The position numbers and the translations under genes are program-made. A stretch of 64,000 bases of DNA, from assembly GCA_905178155.1 (NCBI GenBank), contig CAJINV010000015.1:457309-521308 (forward strand), given 5' to 3'. The notes under the pieces are model-generated. The model saw nothing but the letters and a program-made list of their open reading frames with translations. It had not been told where the DNA came from and ran no database searches. The DNA is from Amoebophrya sp. A120. Taxonomy: Eukaryota > Sar > Dinophyceae > Syndiniales > Amoebophryaceae. Of this stretch, positions 13,001 through 24,567 are shown piece after piece. Each line of letters starts with the position of its first letter. Positions within the stretch are counted from its first letter, which is position 1.

Positions 13001-16000
13001 CCTTAAGAACAAGATTTGTGATGCATGATTGCAATACGAGTACGATACTTTTGCACAGGATATTCCCAGAAAGGAAGCAAAACCCTTTCAAGATCGTCTG
13101 GAGTAGGAACTACACGGAATAAATCATGTTGATGTTGCGCAAGGGTTCTATCTCGACGTGGTCCTATCGCGGCCTCGTGGACAGGTCGGGTGAGCGTTTC
13201 GTGGAGGATGCTGTGGTCTTGACTTCTTACCGGCTGCTGCACCGAGGCATGATCTCGTCGTGCTGGTACTTCTACACCTCGTCGCGCCTGCTTTTGTAGT
13301 TGTCTCGTGGATCCTCCTCGCGGAGGTCGTGAATCATGCTCCCGCGTAGTTGTAGTTCGAGTTCCTTCTAACATGATCCGCAACACTTCTGCACTTGCAA
13401 TCCTTTGCTCGTGATCCGAAACCGAATCTTCGTCATTGGAGCCAGGTCGACGTTCACGCGAGGGCTCTTCTTCAGAAGATGCTTCAATACATTTTCTCAC
13501 CACGGCAGCGAAATCGGTCGGACGGTGCGCCGCCGCCGACGTCCTGCTGTTGCCTTCGGCTGTTGTCCTTGAAGATGATGCACTTACGCTTGCCCCCTCC
13601 GAATTCATATTAGTAGACGACCACCAAAGGAGATTCTGCCTGCTCGAAAACCAGGGTCCGTGGGCAAACCACTGGCAAAAACGGGTGCGGAATATGGAAG
13701 CGTCAGGATTGAAATCGTCAAAGTTGAAATAGTTTGTGATGCATAAAATGCAACCCACAAAATGCCTGTCTTGCAGAGTAGGCAAGCGAGGCAGATCGTA
13801 AGCCTGTTGAGGGGTAGACATAGAGCTGCTAAAGCAGCATGACAAAAGGCGTCTCTCTTACCCAAACAGCATTACAAACTGGATTGCGGTTCTACCCAAA
13901 TCTGTCATGCACCGCTTGGAAATTGGGCCTCCAACTGGTATCGATTTTATGCATTGCAACTTATTTCAACTTTGACGATTTCAAACCTGACACGTCCATA
14001 CGGAAGGGGAGATATTGATAAAATTGGGAGTAATTGTCGTCGTCTCTTCTATCCGTTTCCGGCGTTGCACCACTTCTTGATCTTTTCGCGAGGACTGCCG
14101 CCCGGGCGCGGGGTTGCAGAATCTGCACCGAGTATTTTTGGAGAAAGGTCGTGGCAGTAGTGGAAGTTGTTGTAGTTTTCACCACGGCCACCCCCTGGCC
14201 CTGGGACTCGGACTGTTGCTGCACCGCATTAAAACTTGTTCCTCGCCGTAAACTCGCGGCCACACAGGCTTCGACCAGCGAACGTAGTAAAGTGGCCGTC
14301 GCTTTCTGTTTCGGGTCGTCCACCTCGTCTCCGCCGCGCCGTTCCAGGACCGTTCTTGCATCTTCCACAATTGTTTCCATTTCTGCCAAATGTGCTTGCA
14401 AAAGCCGGAACTGCTCCTGGTACAGGGCACTCTCACTTCCCGCGGAACCGGACGAGAGCCAAAGCGTCAGCAATTCCTTTACCAACCGCAGAAGTTGGGG
14501 GTTTGATATTGAGGGAGTAGCGGTACTAGAGTTCTTGGTGCCTTTACCCTTTGGCAGCTTTCGTCCTTGATGATGACCAAGTGCCACGACCGCTGCACCA
14601 CCCTCCTCCCTGAAGAGCTCCGCGTAGTTTCGTCTTATGCCCATGCTGTTGTAGCTCTTTGCTTCATCGCCCGTCTTCGCAGGAATTCGAATTTCTGTTG
14701 CTGCGCCAGCATGAAAATAATCTCCTCGTCCTCCACTATCACTATCAGTGGTTGCGGTTGCAGGTGCTGGTGCAGTTCCCGTACCGTATTCCGCATAACA
14801 AACTTCCAAATAGTCTGCCAGCTCCGCGTCGGCCTTCACCATGCAGGCCACCTCTGCCACATCACGGAAAAGCAGCGCGTGTTCCCGCAAAAATGCTACA
14901 GAAACGGCTTCGACGTCCTCGTCGGCGTCCCGTTCATCCGCGATCCTGTTCCCGTCGCGACCATCCGCTTGAGTTGCATCAAAATAAAGCTCCTGTTGTA
15001 CCAGCTCGGAATACGCACTTTCCCACGTGTGACGGATTGCGATCAGAAGTTCGTACGTAGTAGTGCTTTTCAGCAGGTACTTCAGAATCACTGATAAGTC
15101 TGATGTACTACTATCCACTGCAAAAGTAATGTACTCGTAGTAATTTTTGCGATTTTTAGCTTGACAAATCTGGTTGTCAGAGAACCGTTCATCTCTGGGT
15201 ACTTAAATCAGGATATACAAATTCAACTTTTTCCTCTATTTCCGAAAACTCCTAAATGCAATTTATACGTAGTTGCACGATATTACTTTTGCAATGCATA
15301 TGAAGAAGGCGATCGTTTACCCGCGGCGGAGGAAGATGAAGATGCCGTGGTGGATATCACAGGAAAAATGGTTTAATACATTAATACGGAATTTGTGATG
15401 CAGTAATGCATCGCAAAACGTGCCCAAATTTGTCATGCATAACATGCATACTAGGAAAAATCTGTCATGCATATCTGCAACCTACAAAATCCGTTAACGT
15501 CAACACTTTTTTGTTGGATAGTGGAGGCTGCTGTCAGGGGTGTCCCGGGAATTTGCTCATCATTATCAAGTGTAAAAGTGTCTGGGTCTGGAAGGATGTA
15601 ACTTGTGATGCGCATTTCAGAACACACAAAAATCTCTGATGCATAGGCAGCAAAAGCTGCTCACTTTCTGTCACCAAAATGGGGGATTTGTCATGCGGAT
15701 TCGGCATTGCGGAAGCTTCTCGAAACCTGTGATGCTAGAGCTGCCATGCCAGACCTTCTGTGTCATGCAGAAACAGCATGACTCTTCCAGACGCAGACAT
15801 TTTTACATTTGATAATCATCTTGTTCCACCAAATAATCCGCCATCGGCATCGACGAGGACGTGGTAGCAGGACCAGGAGTAGATTTGCTTGATAGTTGGA
15901 CCGTTCTGGCCGCGACTACGGGGGTAATGGTGCAGGTGCTGTTGTGGTGCTGGTCTTTTGGGTACTCATACCACGCGACGATGTAGAAGACTACACCCGC

Positions 16001-16066
16001 CAGCCGCGCCAGCCATCCTCGGGCTAACGGAAAAATAAAAGGCGTCATCTTACCGTCGAAAGCCAT
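7029..16066 (-). CDS. A: 2182-aa signal-anchored protein, paralog of B
   Basis: Twelve exons: 16066-15815, 15558-15521, 15349-15301, 15106-14001, 13687-13063, 12911-12124, 11968-11937, 11786-10417, 10132-10035, 9750-9695, 9420-8312, 8054-7029. The sum is 6549 nt, 2183 codons. All eleven gaps are introners; I needed no GT-AG intron. The N-terminus has a hydrophobic stretch at about residues 10-33 (LARLAGVVFYIVAW), a likely signal anchor. Blocks shared with B, in order: LLFRDVAEVACMVKAD (about residue 190), RRNYAELF, NPQL-LVKELL, KFC/RFC-WFA-GPWFS, AVDP-VYD-KYADHL, NRVMLTDFI-RNALT-EEQCIAGFLRY, RG-F-IG-IG-EG-YR-YL, a Cys pair (KCHAC), a coiled-coil-like Glu/Arg-rich part (about 1470-1840), and a C-terminal MRPYLNS-LQL. 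Homology to B across most junctions independently supports the splice model. No known family is recognised; role unknown. Confidence 0.87.
8060..8311. mobile_element. Introner, IE2
   Basis: Perfect ATAAA duplication. Excision gives KLEVEFYENLLQ in gene A. Confidence 0.9.
9426..9694. mobile_element. Introner, IE2
   Basis: Perfect CCTGC duplication. Joins AAEAQ to VEEQINS in gene A. Confidence 0.9.
9756..10034. mobile_element. Introner, IE3
   Basis: Flanks ACAGC/ACACC. Joins NDWMG to VLHEMER in gene A. Confidence 0.87.
10138..10416. mobile_element. Introner, IE3
   Basis: Perfect GGCTT duplication. Joins ARICREA to ENEFFHG in gene A. Same length (279) as its IE3 neighbour, with similar ends and interior. 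Confidence 0.9.
11792..11936. mobile_element. Introner, IE1
   Basis: Perfect TCGGT duplication. Joins VVWEEP to MRAFQARG; gene B is uninterrupted here. Confidence 0.9.
11974..12123. mobile_element. Introner, IE1
   Basis: Perfect TCAAT duplication. Joins QHGID to KNFPVVW; gene B is uninterrupted (SIDPSFPVYW). Only 32 coding bases separate it from the next element. Confidence 0.9.
12917..13062. mobile_element. Introner, IE1
   Basis: Perfect TTCCC duplication. Joins LLPFWE to ERFVDVF in gene A. Confidence 0.9.
13693..14000. mobile_element. Introner, IE4
   Basis: Perfect CGGAA duplication. Joins YQYLPF to RTRFCQWF in gene A. Confidence 0.9.
15112..15300. mobile_element. Introner, IE1-like, decayed flanks
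   Basis: Ends are IE1-like, with TAATG in place of TATCG. Flanks ACTAC/TGAAG do not match, yet removing the element plus 5 bases keeps frame (SPSS to TSDLSV). Probably an older insertion. Confidence 0.7.
15355..15520. mobile_element. Introner, IE8-like
   Basis: Perfect GTGGA duplication; ends TATCACAGG and TTGTTGGATA. Joins LTAAS to TTASSSSS in gene A. Confidence 0.85.
15564..15814. mobile_element. Introner, IE2
   Basis: Perfect ATCAT duplication. Joins YLVEQDD to EQIPGTP near the gene A N-terminus. Confidence 0.9.
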
Positions 16067-16959
16067 GCTTGCTACTTGTAGTAGTCCTCCCTGTATGAAA
16101 ATGAAGGTCTTCTGACTCGCTAGTAGTCCCCGCAGGAAGGGGTGCCGCTGCCGCGAAGGGTCGTTCTTGCCAGAAATTATGCTACCTGCAAAGGCTCCTG
16201 CGGAAGACTAATCTACTCATGGCAGATTTTAGGCGTCATAGTGTGGCGAAGATCAAGATGTGCATGCTACTTTTCCCGTTGGCCGTGTCTCTCTTGGGGA
16301 GACATGAGCCAGGACAGGCCATGGTGAAATTTTATCGTCGAAAGTAAGCGGAAATGGATTTCATCGTCGGAAGTGGTTGATGATGTAGTTGGTCACTTTT
16401 TACATATAGTTTAGGTTTAGTACAACTTTCTGTTCTTCATTTTCACATCGGTCGAAAAAAATACTCTTTTATCCGATAAGAATTCTAAGTCTAAACCACG
16501 TTCTTTCGACCACTTCTCGTGGCGGTAGGGTGATCTCTGTTCGATAAAACTGCAAATAAAGGCCGGAAAAAAATTGGTGGAAACTGGAAAATTAGTCGAG
16601 CAGAAGTTGGAGATCTCCGTTTTCTTGTGATCAAAAGCACAGTTTTTCTTTTTTTCCTCTTTCTCAGGTGAATAAAACAACTTCTGCCACGACATGTGGC
16701 ACAGGGTGTCGAGCACAGATTTTTATCTGCAAGAACTGCACCATTGTTTTGTATATTTTCGAAATGTAGTGGTTGTAAAAAAGGATGCTAGAAGAAGACA
16801 CATGATGCCTTTTCTCATGACTCTTTTGGATCTCAAATCGATCTCCTTCGTCCTGGCCGCATGCGGTTCGCGGGGAATGTGTTTTGACTTTGAGAAGAGG
16901 AAGACGTTGAGGGGCCCATATTTTGATATTAAGAGAGTTACAACAATAAAGCATTTGAG
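16067..16959. other. Intergenic, gene A upstream
   Basis: No coding frame I would defend and no introner. Expected to hold the gene A promoter. Confidence 0.45.
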
Positions 16960-17215
16960 CCCATATTTTGATATTGATCTTCTACTTCCTTTCGCTGACT
17001 ACAACGAACGCAAAGAAAAACAAACTTGCACCAACCACATCACCAGAAAGAGCAGGTACGCTGAAACATTGAACAGCGGCATGGCTTGCCCTCGTACTAT
17101 GATCAACAAATGGATCGATCATATGAAGGGTCGCCTTTCTGGTAGAAATCGGGAAGCGACAGCACCGAATCCGTTTTCTTTTGCACGGTACAACGAACTG
17201 CACATCTACGTAATC
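16960..17215. repeat. Repeat shared with 33845-34080
   Basis: About 240 bp clearly similar to 33845-34080. Landmarks are CCTTTCGCTGACTACAAC and TTTCTGGTAGAAAT in the same order. It lies about 1 kb upstream of gene A, and the other copy about 1.3 kb upstream of gene B. It is probably part of the A/B duplication and perhaps regulatory. Confidence 0.7.
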
Positions 17216-17223
17216 CTGTAAAA

Positions 17224-18660
17224 TTACTAAGTGGAATTTTGCAGGAAACAGGAAAATTGAAAAAAAATGTACCCTGTGCTGGATTGGACGGCGGCTACGG
17301 CGGTTCGGAGTGGTGAGGACGCGGCGGCCTTTGTACTCCTCAGTCCTCATCAAAGAACACCGCTACAGGCACGTGGCAGACCTTCATCAAAATACATCGC
17401 TACAGCTACAAATAACGGAGATGAGGACCATGGCCCGTGAGATGAGGGCGGCCTACCTCCAACAGGGGGCGGCTGTGCCAAGCTGGCCGCACGCGCCAGA
17501 CGGGCGCGCTATGCGGGCAGGGAGAGGAAGGCGGCCACGCGAGCCGGGGTCTAGCCAAATGATTTGGCGACCCAGCAGCTGACGTGCCAGAGAGCCCATG
17601 TGTTGCCATTAGGAGGAGTCGCCCCGGACTATTTCCGCACTTTTTGCGCGCGCCGGGGAGAGTGCGAAAAAAATGGCCATCCAGATTTTCCCCCTTGGCG
17701 GAGGTAAAACCGCACCTAAATCTCCGACTTGTGGCGCCAATATTGGGCGGCCGGAAAAATGCAAAAAAAAGGCCCCAAGGAGAAGGCCCCCCGCACCTGC
17801 TTGCAAAGTTTGGCCGGCCGAAAAGGCAAAAGCGCGCAACTGTTGCATCAAAAATCGGGGCCCGAGGCCGGGGGGCCCGGGGGGTCCCGGAGGGGTAGCC
17901 CCCTCATTTTCCTGTGAACTCTGTGGCACGATGGCAGTGCCTCGATTTTGCCCCCCATTCTGGGTCCCCGAATTGCCCCCATTTTCGGCCCCCCCGGAGG
18001 CCCCCCCTTTGCGTTTTCCTGTGAACTCTGCGACCGATGGGTATCTATTGATTTTTTGCTCAATCACGGGCTAAACGGCCAAAAAGGGCACCGGAGTCGA
18101 ACCCCCTGGCGATATCTTTTCCCTGGCACCCCCAGAGAAGGTGGTCGAGGTGCTTCAGGGTCGCCGGCCTTTTTCGGCCCTGCTCGCGGAGCCGCACCCG
18201 GGCCGCTTCCTTCCAGCCGACTAAATCAGGGCCGTGCCAGGGGACGCGCTGAGGGGGCCGGGGAGGTAGTGGCAGCCGCCTACCATTTCTGTTGTTTCGG
18301 TTTTGTGACTCGCGCAAGGTATTTTTTGAACAGTAGCAGAGGAGAGCGCTGGACTCTGTGATGATTTGTATCGTAGTGTGCGCGTGTGTGGAGCGGAAAG
18401 CCGGATCCCTGTGCGAGGCAAGCTGCTTGCACCTTATGGCCCATCATCTTCATGTCCCTCATTTGTACCTGTGGAATGACTATGATGAAGGATTCGCTTT
18501 GTGCCTATAGTGATGCTTTTTGATGAAAACAAACTGCAAGAAAGACCGCCGCGTTGTCCCCGCTCCCAGCCGCCGTCGCCCTCGTCCCATCCAGCACAGG
18601 GGGCAATTTTTTTCAATTTTCCTTTTTCCTGCAAAATTCCACTTAGTAAAAATAACAGTT
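17224..18660. mobile_element. 1.4-kb region with about 140-bp inverted repeats
   Basis: The left end (CTAAGTGGAATTTTGCAGG) recurs as its reverse complement at the right end (CCTGCAAAATTCCACTTAG), and similarity continues inward for about 140 bases with mismatches. The interior is very GC-rich and low-complexity, with a repeated TTTTCCTGTGAACTCTG (near 17907 and 18018). I see no transposase frame, so it would be a non-autonomous element or a large hairpin. It is intergenic, unlike the introners. Confidence 0.65.
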
Positions 18661-20170
18661 GCTGCACCTTTCAAGAGAGAACACACACTGCACATGCACA
18701 GGCGTACGGAAGACGGATTCAAAACAAAACGTAGAACTTCGGATCACAAAACTTGATCGCGTCGAGCGTAAGACGTGAAAATCCAAACGAGGAAGTAAAC
18801 AGATCCGGAAAGGTGTTGTTGGAAGATATCAAAACGGGGCTTCTCAAACTTGATCTTGTAGTATGCGTGCCGTCATGGAGAGATGATATTGAAAAAACCG
18901 TGCGGATGACGATCATGGGCGGCATTTCAGAGAAACAGAATATTATCAGGCAAGACAATGCTCTCTACTGAAAAATACAGCAAGATCCGGTGACCAGCCA
19001 CCAGGGGTTTCAATGCGAGCGTCAGGAGAACACCGGAGCGCTTTACTTCGAGGGCAGGATGTTCTTGAAGAAGTCTATATTAGAATTCGCAAACGCTTCT
19101 CCCGACCCCCGTCGCTAAGCCCAGCGGCCGGCTCTCGTCCCTTCCCGGCGAACGGGGGCACTCGCTCTCGCTGTGTGGCTAGAATGCGATCGCTCCGTTG
19201 TGGAGAACACACGCCGCGTAGCAGGCACTGTGGCCCAAACCTGTGCCCGCGTTTTCATGCGGGCGTTCGGAGTTCTTACATAACTTCTGTCTGGCATACA
19301 CTTTCATTTTCGTTGCAGTGCCCCGCCTATGGTAGGGCGGGGCTGGAGTTGCGCGTTTCTGTTTGCCTGACATTGCCAAAACTGTGCGCGGCTTGCCAAA
19401 AAATCAATTGGAGTGCAACTGATAGATAGTCGTCCCATCAAAACAGATATAATGTGCCTCGGTTTTGCCGTTGTACTTGCTTCCAAAGTTATAGTCTTGC
19501 TTTCAGGTAACAAAAATCAACCTTTCTTTCCGGAAAAAATGCGTAAAACGTTTAGCATTTCCAGAAGCCGTTTCAGCATTTAGCAACAACAACACAAAGT
19601 CAGACAGTATATCACAAATGATGCAAATCTATTCGAGGCAGTCCCCTTAGATTATCCTCTTCCGTCCTCTAAGTCTCGCGATTGCTTGGATTGGTAGTCT
19701 TTCGCTGTTGTTGTTTGCTTGGACGGAGAGCGCTGAGGATGTATTGCTGCTGCTTGTTGTATTCGCTGATCCTGTTGCTGTGCCTGTGGTGATGTCTCGC
19801 CATAGACTTCGACCAAGACAGTCCTTTGCTGTTGCTCGCTTTCGATTGAGATCCGCGGCGATTTATGCTATCCAGGTCTTTGTTGCTCCTTGCCCTTTTT
19901 TCGTCTTGGCGTTCGGCACGGTGGCTGACAACATCAGCCGCGCCCAACGTTTCGCCGGATACCTTGGCACGTGGCCAAAGTTACCACGTGGCCCAAATAA
20001 GTACTATAATTCAGAAAATTTAGAGTTGGCCGTAGTAGAGAGGACCACAAAATGAAAATTTACCCCAAGAAATGTTGAACGTAGTTGATGATAACTCGCT
20101 CAACGGGGGCCACAGAAATCGAAAACTTCACTGTGTGACTTTTCATCTCCGAATGCGAGATAGAACAGCG
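18661..20170. other. Intergenic, gene C 3' side
   Basis: Mostly featureless. One Gln/Arg/Ser-rich minus frame is listed separately at 19669-19947. Confidence 0.4.
19669..19947 (-). CDS. Possible small ORF, 92 aa, Gln/Arg-rich
   Basis: ATG at 19947, stop at 19669. Composition is basic and hydrophilic (ARHHHRHSNRISEYNKQQQ). No homolog in the window and no family recognised; it may be chance or an exon of something larger. Confidence 0.25.
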   Translation of the reverse strand: MGAADVVSHRAERQDEKRARSNKDLDSINRRGSQSKASNSKGLSWSKSMARHHHRHSNRISEYNKQQQYILSALRPSKQQQRKTTNPSNRET

Positions 20171-23100
20171 TCACTCATCCGAAAATTCCTTGGCAAGTCG
20201 GTTCAGAACAACTTGTTCGAAGCTGGAGCGTCGAGCCGTCCAGGCTTTTTGGTCGTTCCCGAGCTGCGCGAGCTCTGGAGGCTCGCGTCCCTCCTGGGGT
20301 TCTCCGGCGAATATGATGTCCGCCTGTATCTGTCTCACTACCTTGTCGAATGTTCCTTGTGTCGCGAACTCCCCTGTCAGCTTTGTGTTCTCCTTCTCGG
20401 ACAGCCAACGCTTCCACCGTTTTTTCAGCCATACCAAGTCCCTCTTGGTTGTCTCAGTGAGCGCAACTTGCTCTCCCTCTCCGTCGAAGAAATGGCCAAA
20501 GTTCATTTCGCCGCCCTCCCCGATGACTTTTTTGCGAAGGTGGTCTATACGTGCAGAGAAAGGCATCCCCTTCCCATAGTCTTCCGCTACGAGTCGATCT
20601 AGCTCCTTCAAAATCCCGGCCCGCTCACGAGCTTGCCTTGGTAGAGGGAGCCGATCTTGCCGCACAGGAGCGAGCGCGTGAACCTTACTCAGCTCTTGCT
20701 GCCAGTTTTCAATGATAGCGTCCAGAAGGTGCGCCCATCGATTTCGCAGCTCCTGGTATTCCGCACAGTCAGAAAAAACAAGCCCCAGTTCGCGGAATTG
20801 CTCGAGAACAAAGTTAGTGGGGCAAGACTCAACCTCGGAAACGTATAAATGCGTTTTCAGCTTTTTGGCGGCCTCTATACCCCACAGGTACATCGTTCCT
20901 CGGGTGCGTCTGGCATATTCTGTGGCAAGAAGCAGCGCCGACAGTTGGTCCGTGTGTTCCTGCAGAAAGTTGTCTGCCTGCTCGGCCTCTCTTTGAAGCC
21001 TGGCCCGCGTGTCTTCAGTAATAAATGCCCCGAACGGCCCATTTTTCGGGAGCTGCTGGATAAATCCCAAACCCTTCGAGGTGTCGAAATGATTTTCATA
21101 ACGCTTCTCCATTTCCAGTATTGACGTGACAAAGACACGGCCGTCGATTTCGATCTTCCACTGGACTTCTTTTTCGTACGAACTCACGTACCCGATCTTG
21201 AGACGCTCAAACTGGGGCCCGGGGCAGAGTACATTCAGCAAATTTTTGTGATCGCTGAGTGAAAACTGTCCAGAAAAATATGCTTTTATCATGAACATCC
21301 GGAGCGCACGGAAATACGGCAGGCCATCAAATACGTCTCTGCACAGCGTTCCGAGCGAGGCAATGAACACGTCCAGCAGAAGCCCGCTAAGCTGTCGCTG
21401 GTCCTTGGACGAACTCCCCATGGGGGTGCCGGCTCCTTTGCTACTCCGCTTTGTCTGCGACATTCGAATCTGTTGTATCTTACGTGAGACCGCAGCGATA
21501 GCAACAGAAGGACTCTTGATATCATGGCTCAGACATGCGTCAGAGCCTGCGGTGGCCATTTGTGCGGCGCCTCTTGCTTCCCCAGGGCGTTGCGGTGTTG
21601 CTGTAACCGACGCAGGGACCAACTCCGGCCGCTGCAGGGCCTGATCCAATGCCTCACCGTACTCCTTATCCGCTTTCTTAGACAACTGATCCAGGAGCGC
21701 CTCCAGATCCCGCTCGTTTGCTTCCGCGGCGAGGGCCTTCGCTTTTTCGAGCAATCTCTCTCTATGTTGCTTCGCTTTTCTAGCTCTGCGGCCGCGCCGT
21801 TCTCCACGATGCCCTCCCCCACCACGCGGACCGGCGCCGGAGTCAGACGGCCGCCCTCCTTGTTCGTCGGATGACGCAGTGCAGCTGCAGCTTGAACCTC
21901 CGTCACTTGTTTCCTCGTCCTCTTCAGTGGGGCTGAAAGCACCCCATGCGGTCGCGCCCGCCCCCTGCTGTGTCGCGCCACAAGCTTGAGCTGGAGGGAC
22001 GCTACCTCCTGCAGCTCCAGGTGCCGCATCCAAGTTCTTGAACAGGTGCCGATTCGATAACACTTTGTGCTTGTACTCTTGATCGAACTCTTTGCTGGCT
22101 TCGTAGTATCAACTGTAAAAGTGTCTGGGTCTGGAAGAATTCATATTTGTCATGCGTGTCTGGCGTGATTCTTAAATCTGTCATGCACGTTACCCAAGAA
22201 GAGCTCCGCTTTCCTGTGATGCAGAAGCGCAGATTGTCATGCAGAATAGGCAACACCTAGGAACTCAGAAACTTGTCATGCTGAGCCAGCATTTGTAGCC
22301 TCATCATGAGACGCCACCCAGCATCACAAGTTTCCAGACCCAGACATTTTTGCACTTGATATGTAGGCAGTGGTCACCAATTCCACCAGCCCGTCGTCCG
22401 TGAACTGGCCAACTGCATAATCGTGATCGATTTGGGCTTTCAGTTTCGCAGCGTCATCGCGGCTAGTTCTTCGTCGTGCGGCCGCCCTTGGTCCGTACAG
22501 CCAGTCCTCGCATGAAACGTCTCTGCCTTGGTAGGTCGACTGCCGCAGCTGCTTTCTCGCGCCGAGACAACGCACGCCCGCCCGCAAGAGCAAAAGTTTG
22601 CCCCATAGCCTGTCGCCAGTTTGGCTCAGCCACCAGTCCCACACCCTGGCGGGAAACTGCTCGCGCAGTTTGGCTTTCGCTTTGGCCCCCGTCTCGCCTA
22701 GTTGTTCCGTAGCATTATCAATAGCCTTCTGCATTTTCCCAAGCAATTCCATACTCGCGACGGGCTCCATGCGCCGCATTACGACCTTCGCTGCTTTTTT
22801 TGCGCGCGCCACCTTTTCCTTAATCGACATTGCTTTCGAAAGATTCTGGACATTGTCCGACTCGGCCTCGCGTTTCACATTCGCGTCGAACGAAGTACCC
22901 AGGTCGTGACAGGTCAGCTGTACCTCAGCTGCAAGCCGCCAGCAGTGCGCGGCCATCTTCACACTTTCCATGTCAACCACCGCTCCTAACTTCATGGATT
23001 GGCTTGCCTTCGCCCCCTCCTTCGGGTTTGTTCTTTTTGCTTTTCGTCCTCCACCCTGGAGCCCCATTGCGAGGTGGACCAGCGGGGAAGCTCCTGCATC

Positions 23101-23235
23101 GAACAAGAGCTGCATGCGTACGGCAAATAGAAGGGCAAGCCCAACCGAGAAGCAAAGCGGAGCTCTTGCGTGTCCTCCTCCTGGTCGTACAGGAGCGCGA
23201 GGAATACGAGACGACGAAACGAGATCAGGCGCCAT
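20171..23235 (-). CDS. C: 934-aa protein with N-terminal hydrophobic segment, paralog of D
   Basis: Two exons, 23235-22362 and 22101-20171, total 2805 nt = 935 codons. The only interruption is the introner at 22107-22361. Starts at the ATG of MAPDLVSSSRIPRAP. A hydrophobic segment at about residues 27-45 (CFSVGLALLFAV) suggests a signal peptide or anchor. Conserved with D: FPARVWDWWLSQ, ARKQLRQSTYQGRDVSCE, IDHDYAVG-FTDDGLVEL, FKNLDAAPGAAGG, an acidic/Gly linker, a Lys/Glu-rich coiled-coil-like stretch (about 350-430), LCRDV--GLPYFRA-RM, EYARRTRG--Y-WGIE, LLDAIIE-WQQEL, and the C-terminal KVVRQIQADI-FAGEP--GREPPEL. Trp-rich clusters (VWLKKRWKRWL) stand out. No known domain recognised. Confidence 0.9.
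22107..22361. mobile_element. Introner, IE2, with a clean empty site in paralog D
   Basis: Flanks CGTAG/TGTAG. Gene D reads through uninterrupted at about 49648-49653. Excision gives TTAYKASKEFD against TTADKASKKFD in D. Confidence 0.95.
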
Positions 23236-24470
23236 GATTGCGTCGATCGAACGACAATGGCTATCAGCAGGCTAAATACTTATTTTATTCCTTCAGTATC
23301 GGTATTGCACACAAATGGGGAAGTAATATACTTTCTTGACTTTGACTTAACAAAAAAATAGAAAGTCAAGACCTACTATGTTGTGACAACTTGTGTATCT
23401 GTCGAAGCTGTTATTTAGAATGATGATCGATAATATAAGTAGATCAATGTGCATGTGGACGCGCGGGCTTCGCGTGCTATTTCCGTTTGGGCACAAAACA
23501 ATTAGGGCACAAGACTAGTTTGGCAAGCAAAACAATTAGGGATTGATATAAGGAATGCTCCAGATTCAGGTTAGAAGTAAGTAAATGAAAAGATGGCTCT
23601 GCTTCTTCAGAAGTCTTCGTCGTGTGCGTCCTCGTTTCGGTGACCGCGGCGAGTAGAGTTTCTGCAAAAATAACTTGCTCTTTCACACGACTTCTGAGGT
23701 CGTTTGTTCAAACTGATAATTGTTGCGGTTCTTGCTCCTCCCTGCGATCCACAACAATTATCAGTGCTTGTCGAATTATCCGCACGATGTAAAGCTGCAA
23801 TGGAGTCGCGAATGTGAGTAGTAAAGCTGTGAGTAAATATTAAGCTGGAAGAGCTCAATAAACTAGATCAAAGCGCAAGGCGGTCTTGAAAGAATGATTT
23901 TTTTGAAAACAGACTAAATTGTTGACGTCGCGTAAAAACGCACACGTTGTTATCCTGCTGAATGATAGTACAATTTCAAACATAGTACTGTGCTGGAGCT
24001 GGACGCTTTGATCATTTTGTACTACACAGGCACCAGAAACAAATTCAAGCTGAAGGCTTGACTTGTTTCTTCCGCGGGGGGGATCTTCTGTCGATTTAGA
24101 GGACGTCTTTTTATTTCCGCGGGAAGAGCATTTTTTCGTCCGATGCAATAAAGGAGGAGCTGGTGACATAACTGGGTTTATTACCGACCGACACCGAACA
24201 GTAGCCGTAGCCCGATACAAAGAAGTGTGGATCATCATCTTCAAGTTAATAGATCTTCTTTCATTTGACCAGGACTGAAAAAAGATTTCGGATCGTCGCA
24301 TACAGTTCTACTTCGTTTCTCAGATACACGAATTTTTGATCCCAAGTTCCTTCAGACCGATCGCTTTCATTTTCAACACATCAATTGAAATTGACTTCTA
24401 GCTGCCCGATAGCACTAATACACAACGAACTTCCCCTCGCCTTTGTGAGAGGACGGCGAGGACCTGGAAA
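23236..24470. repeat. Gene C upstream module, shared with D upstream (50492-51540)
   Basis: Colinear similarity to 50492-51540, for example CTTGTTTCTTCCGCGG and GATTTAGAGGACGTCTTTT, and GAGAGGACGGCGAGGACC near the far end. A minus frame (23855-24301) shares RCRSVINPVMS and LHRTKK with one at 50915-51400. It could be an unrecognised upstream exon, or simply conserved DNA. Likely promoter region duplicated with C/D. Confidence 0.7.
23489..23541. repeat. Short copy of the 17-bp ACAAAACAATTAGGG repeat
   Basis: Two to three units of the repeat expanded at 50784-50930, at the matching place upstream of gene C. Confidence 0.6.
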
Positions 24471-24567
24471 TACTTATCGCCCCGGGACATTACTACTACA
24501 ACACCGGATAATAAGTAAAAACAAAGGGTCGCGCGTCGACCACGTCGTGATCATCAGGAAAATAAAT

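Noticed and set aside
7029-16066. Reading A, F, H and others as strings of short or frameshifted pseudogenes
   Set aside because: One uniform excision rule restores single long frames with lengths divisible by three, and paralogs are uninterrupted at the same places.
16694-17221. Plus-strand 175-codon frame
   Set aside because: It covers the A/B upstream repeat; the other copy has indels that break the frame, so coding is unlikely.
18080-18110. T-arm-like GGTTCGACTCC on the minus strand
   Set aside because: Flanking bases do not pair into a T stem; no cloverleaf.
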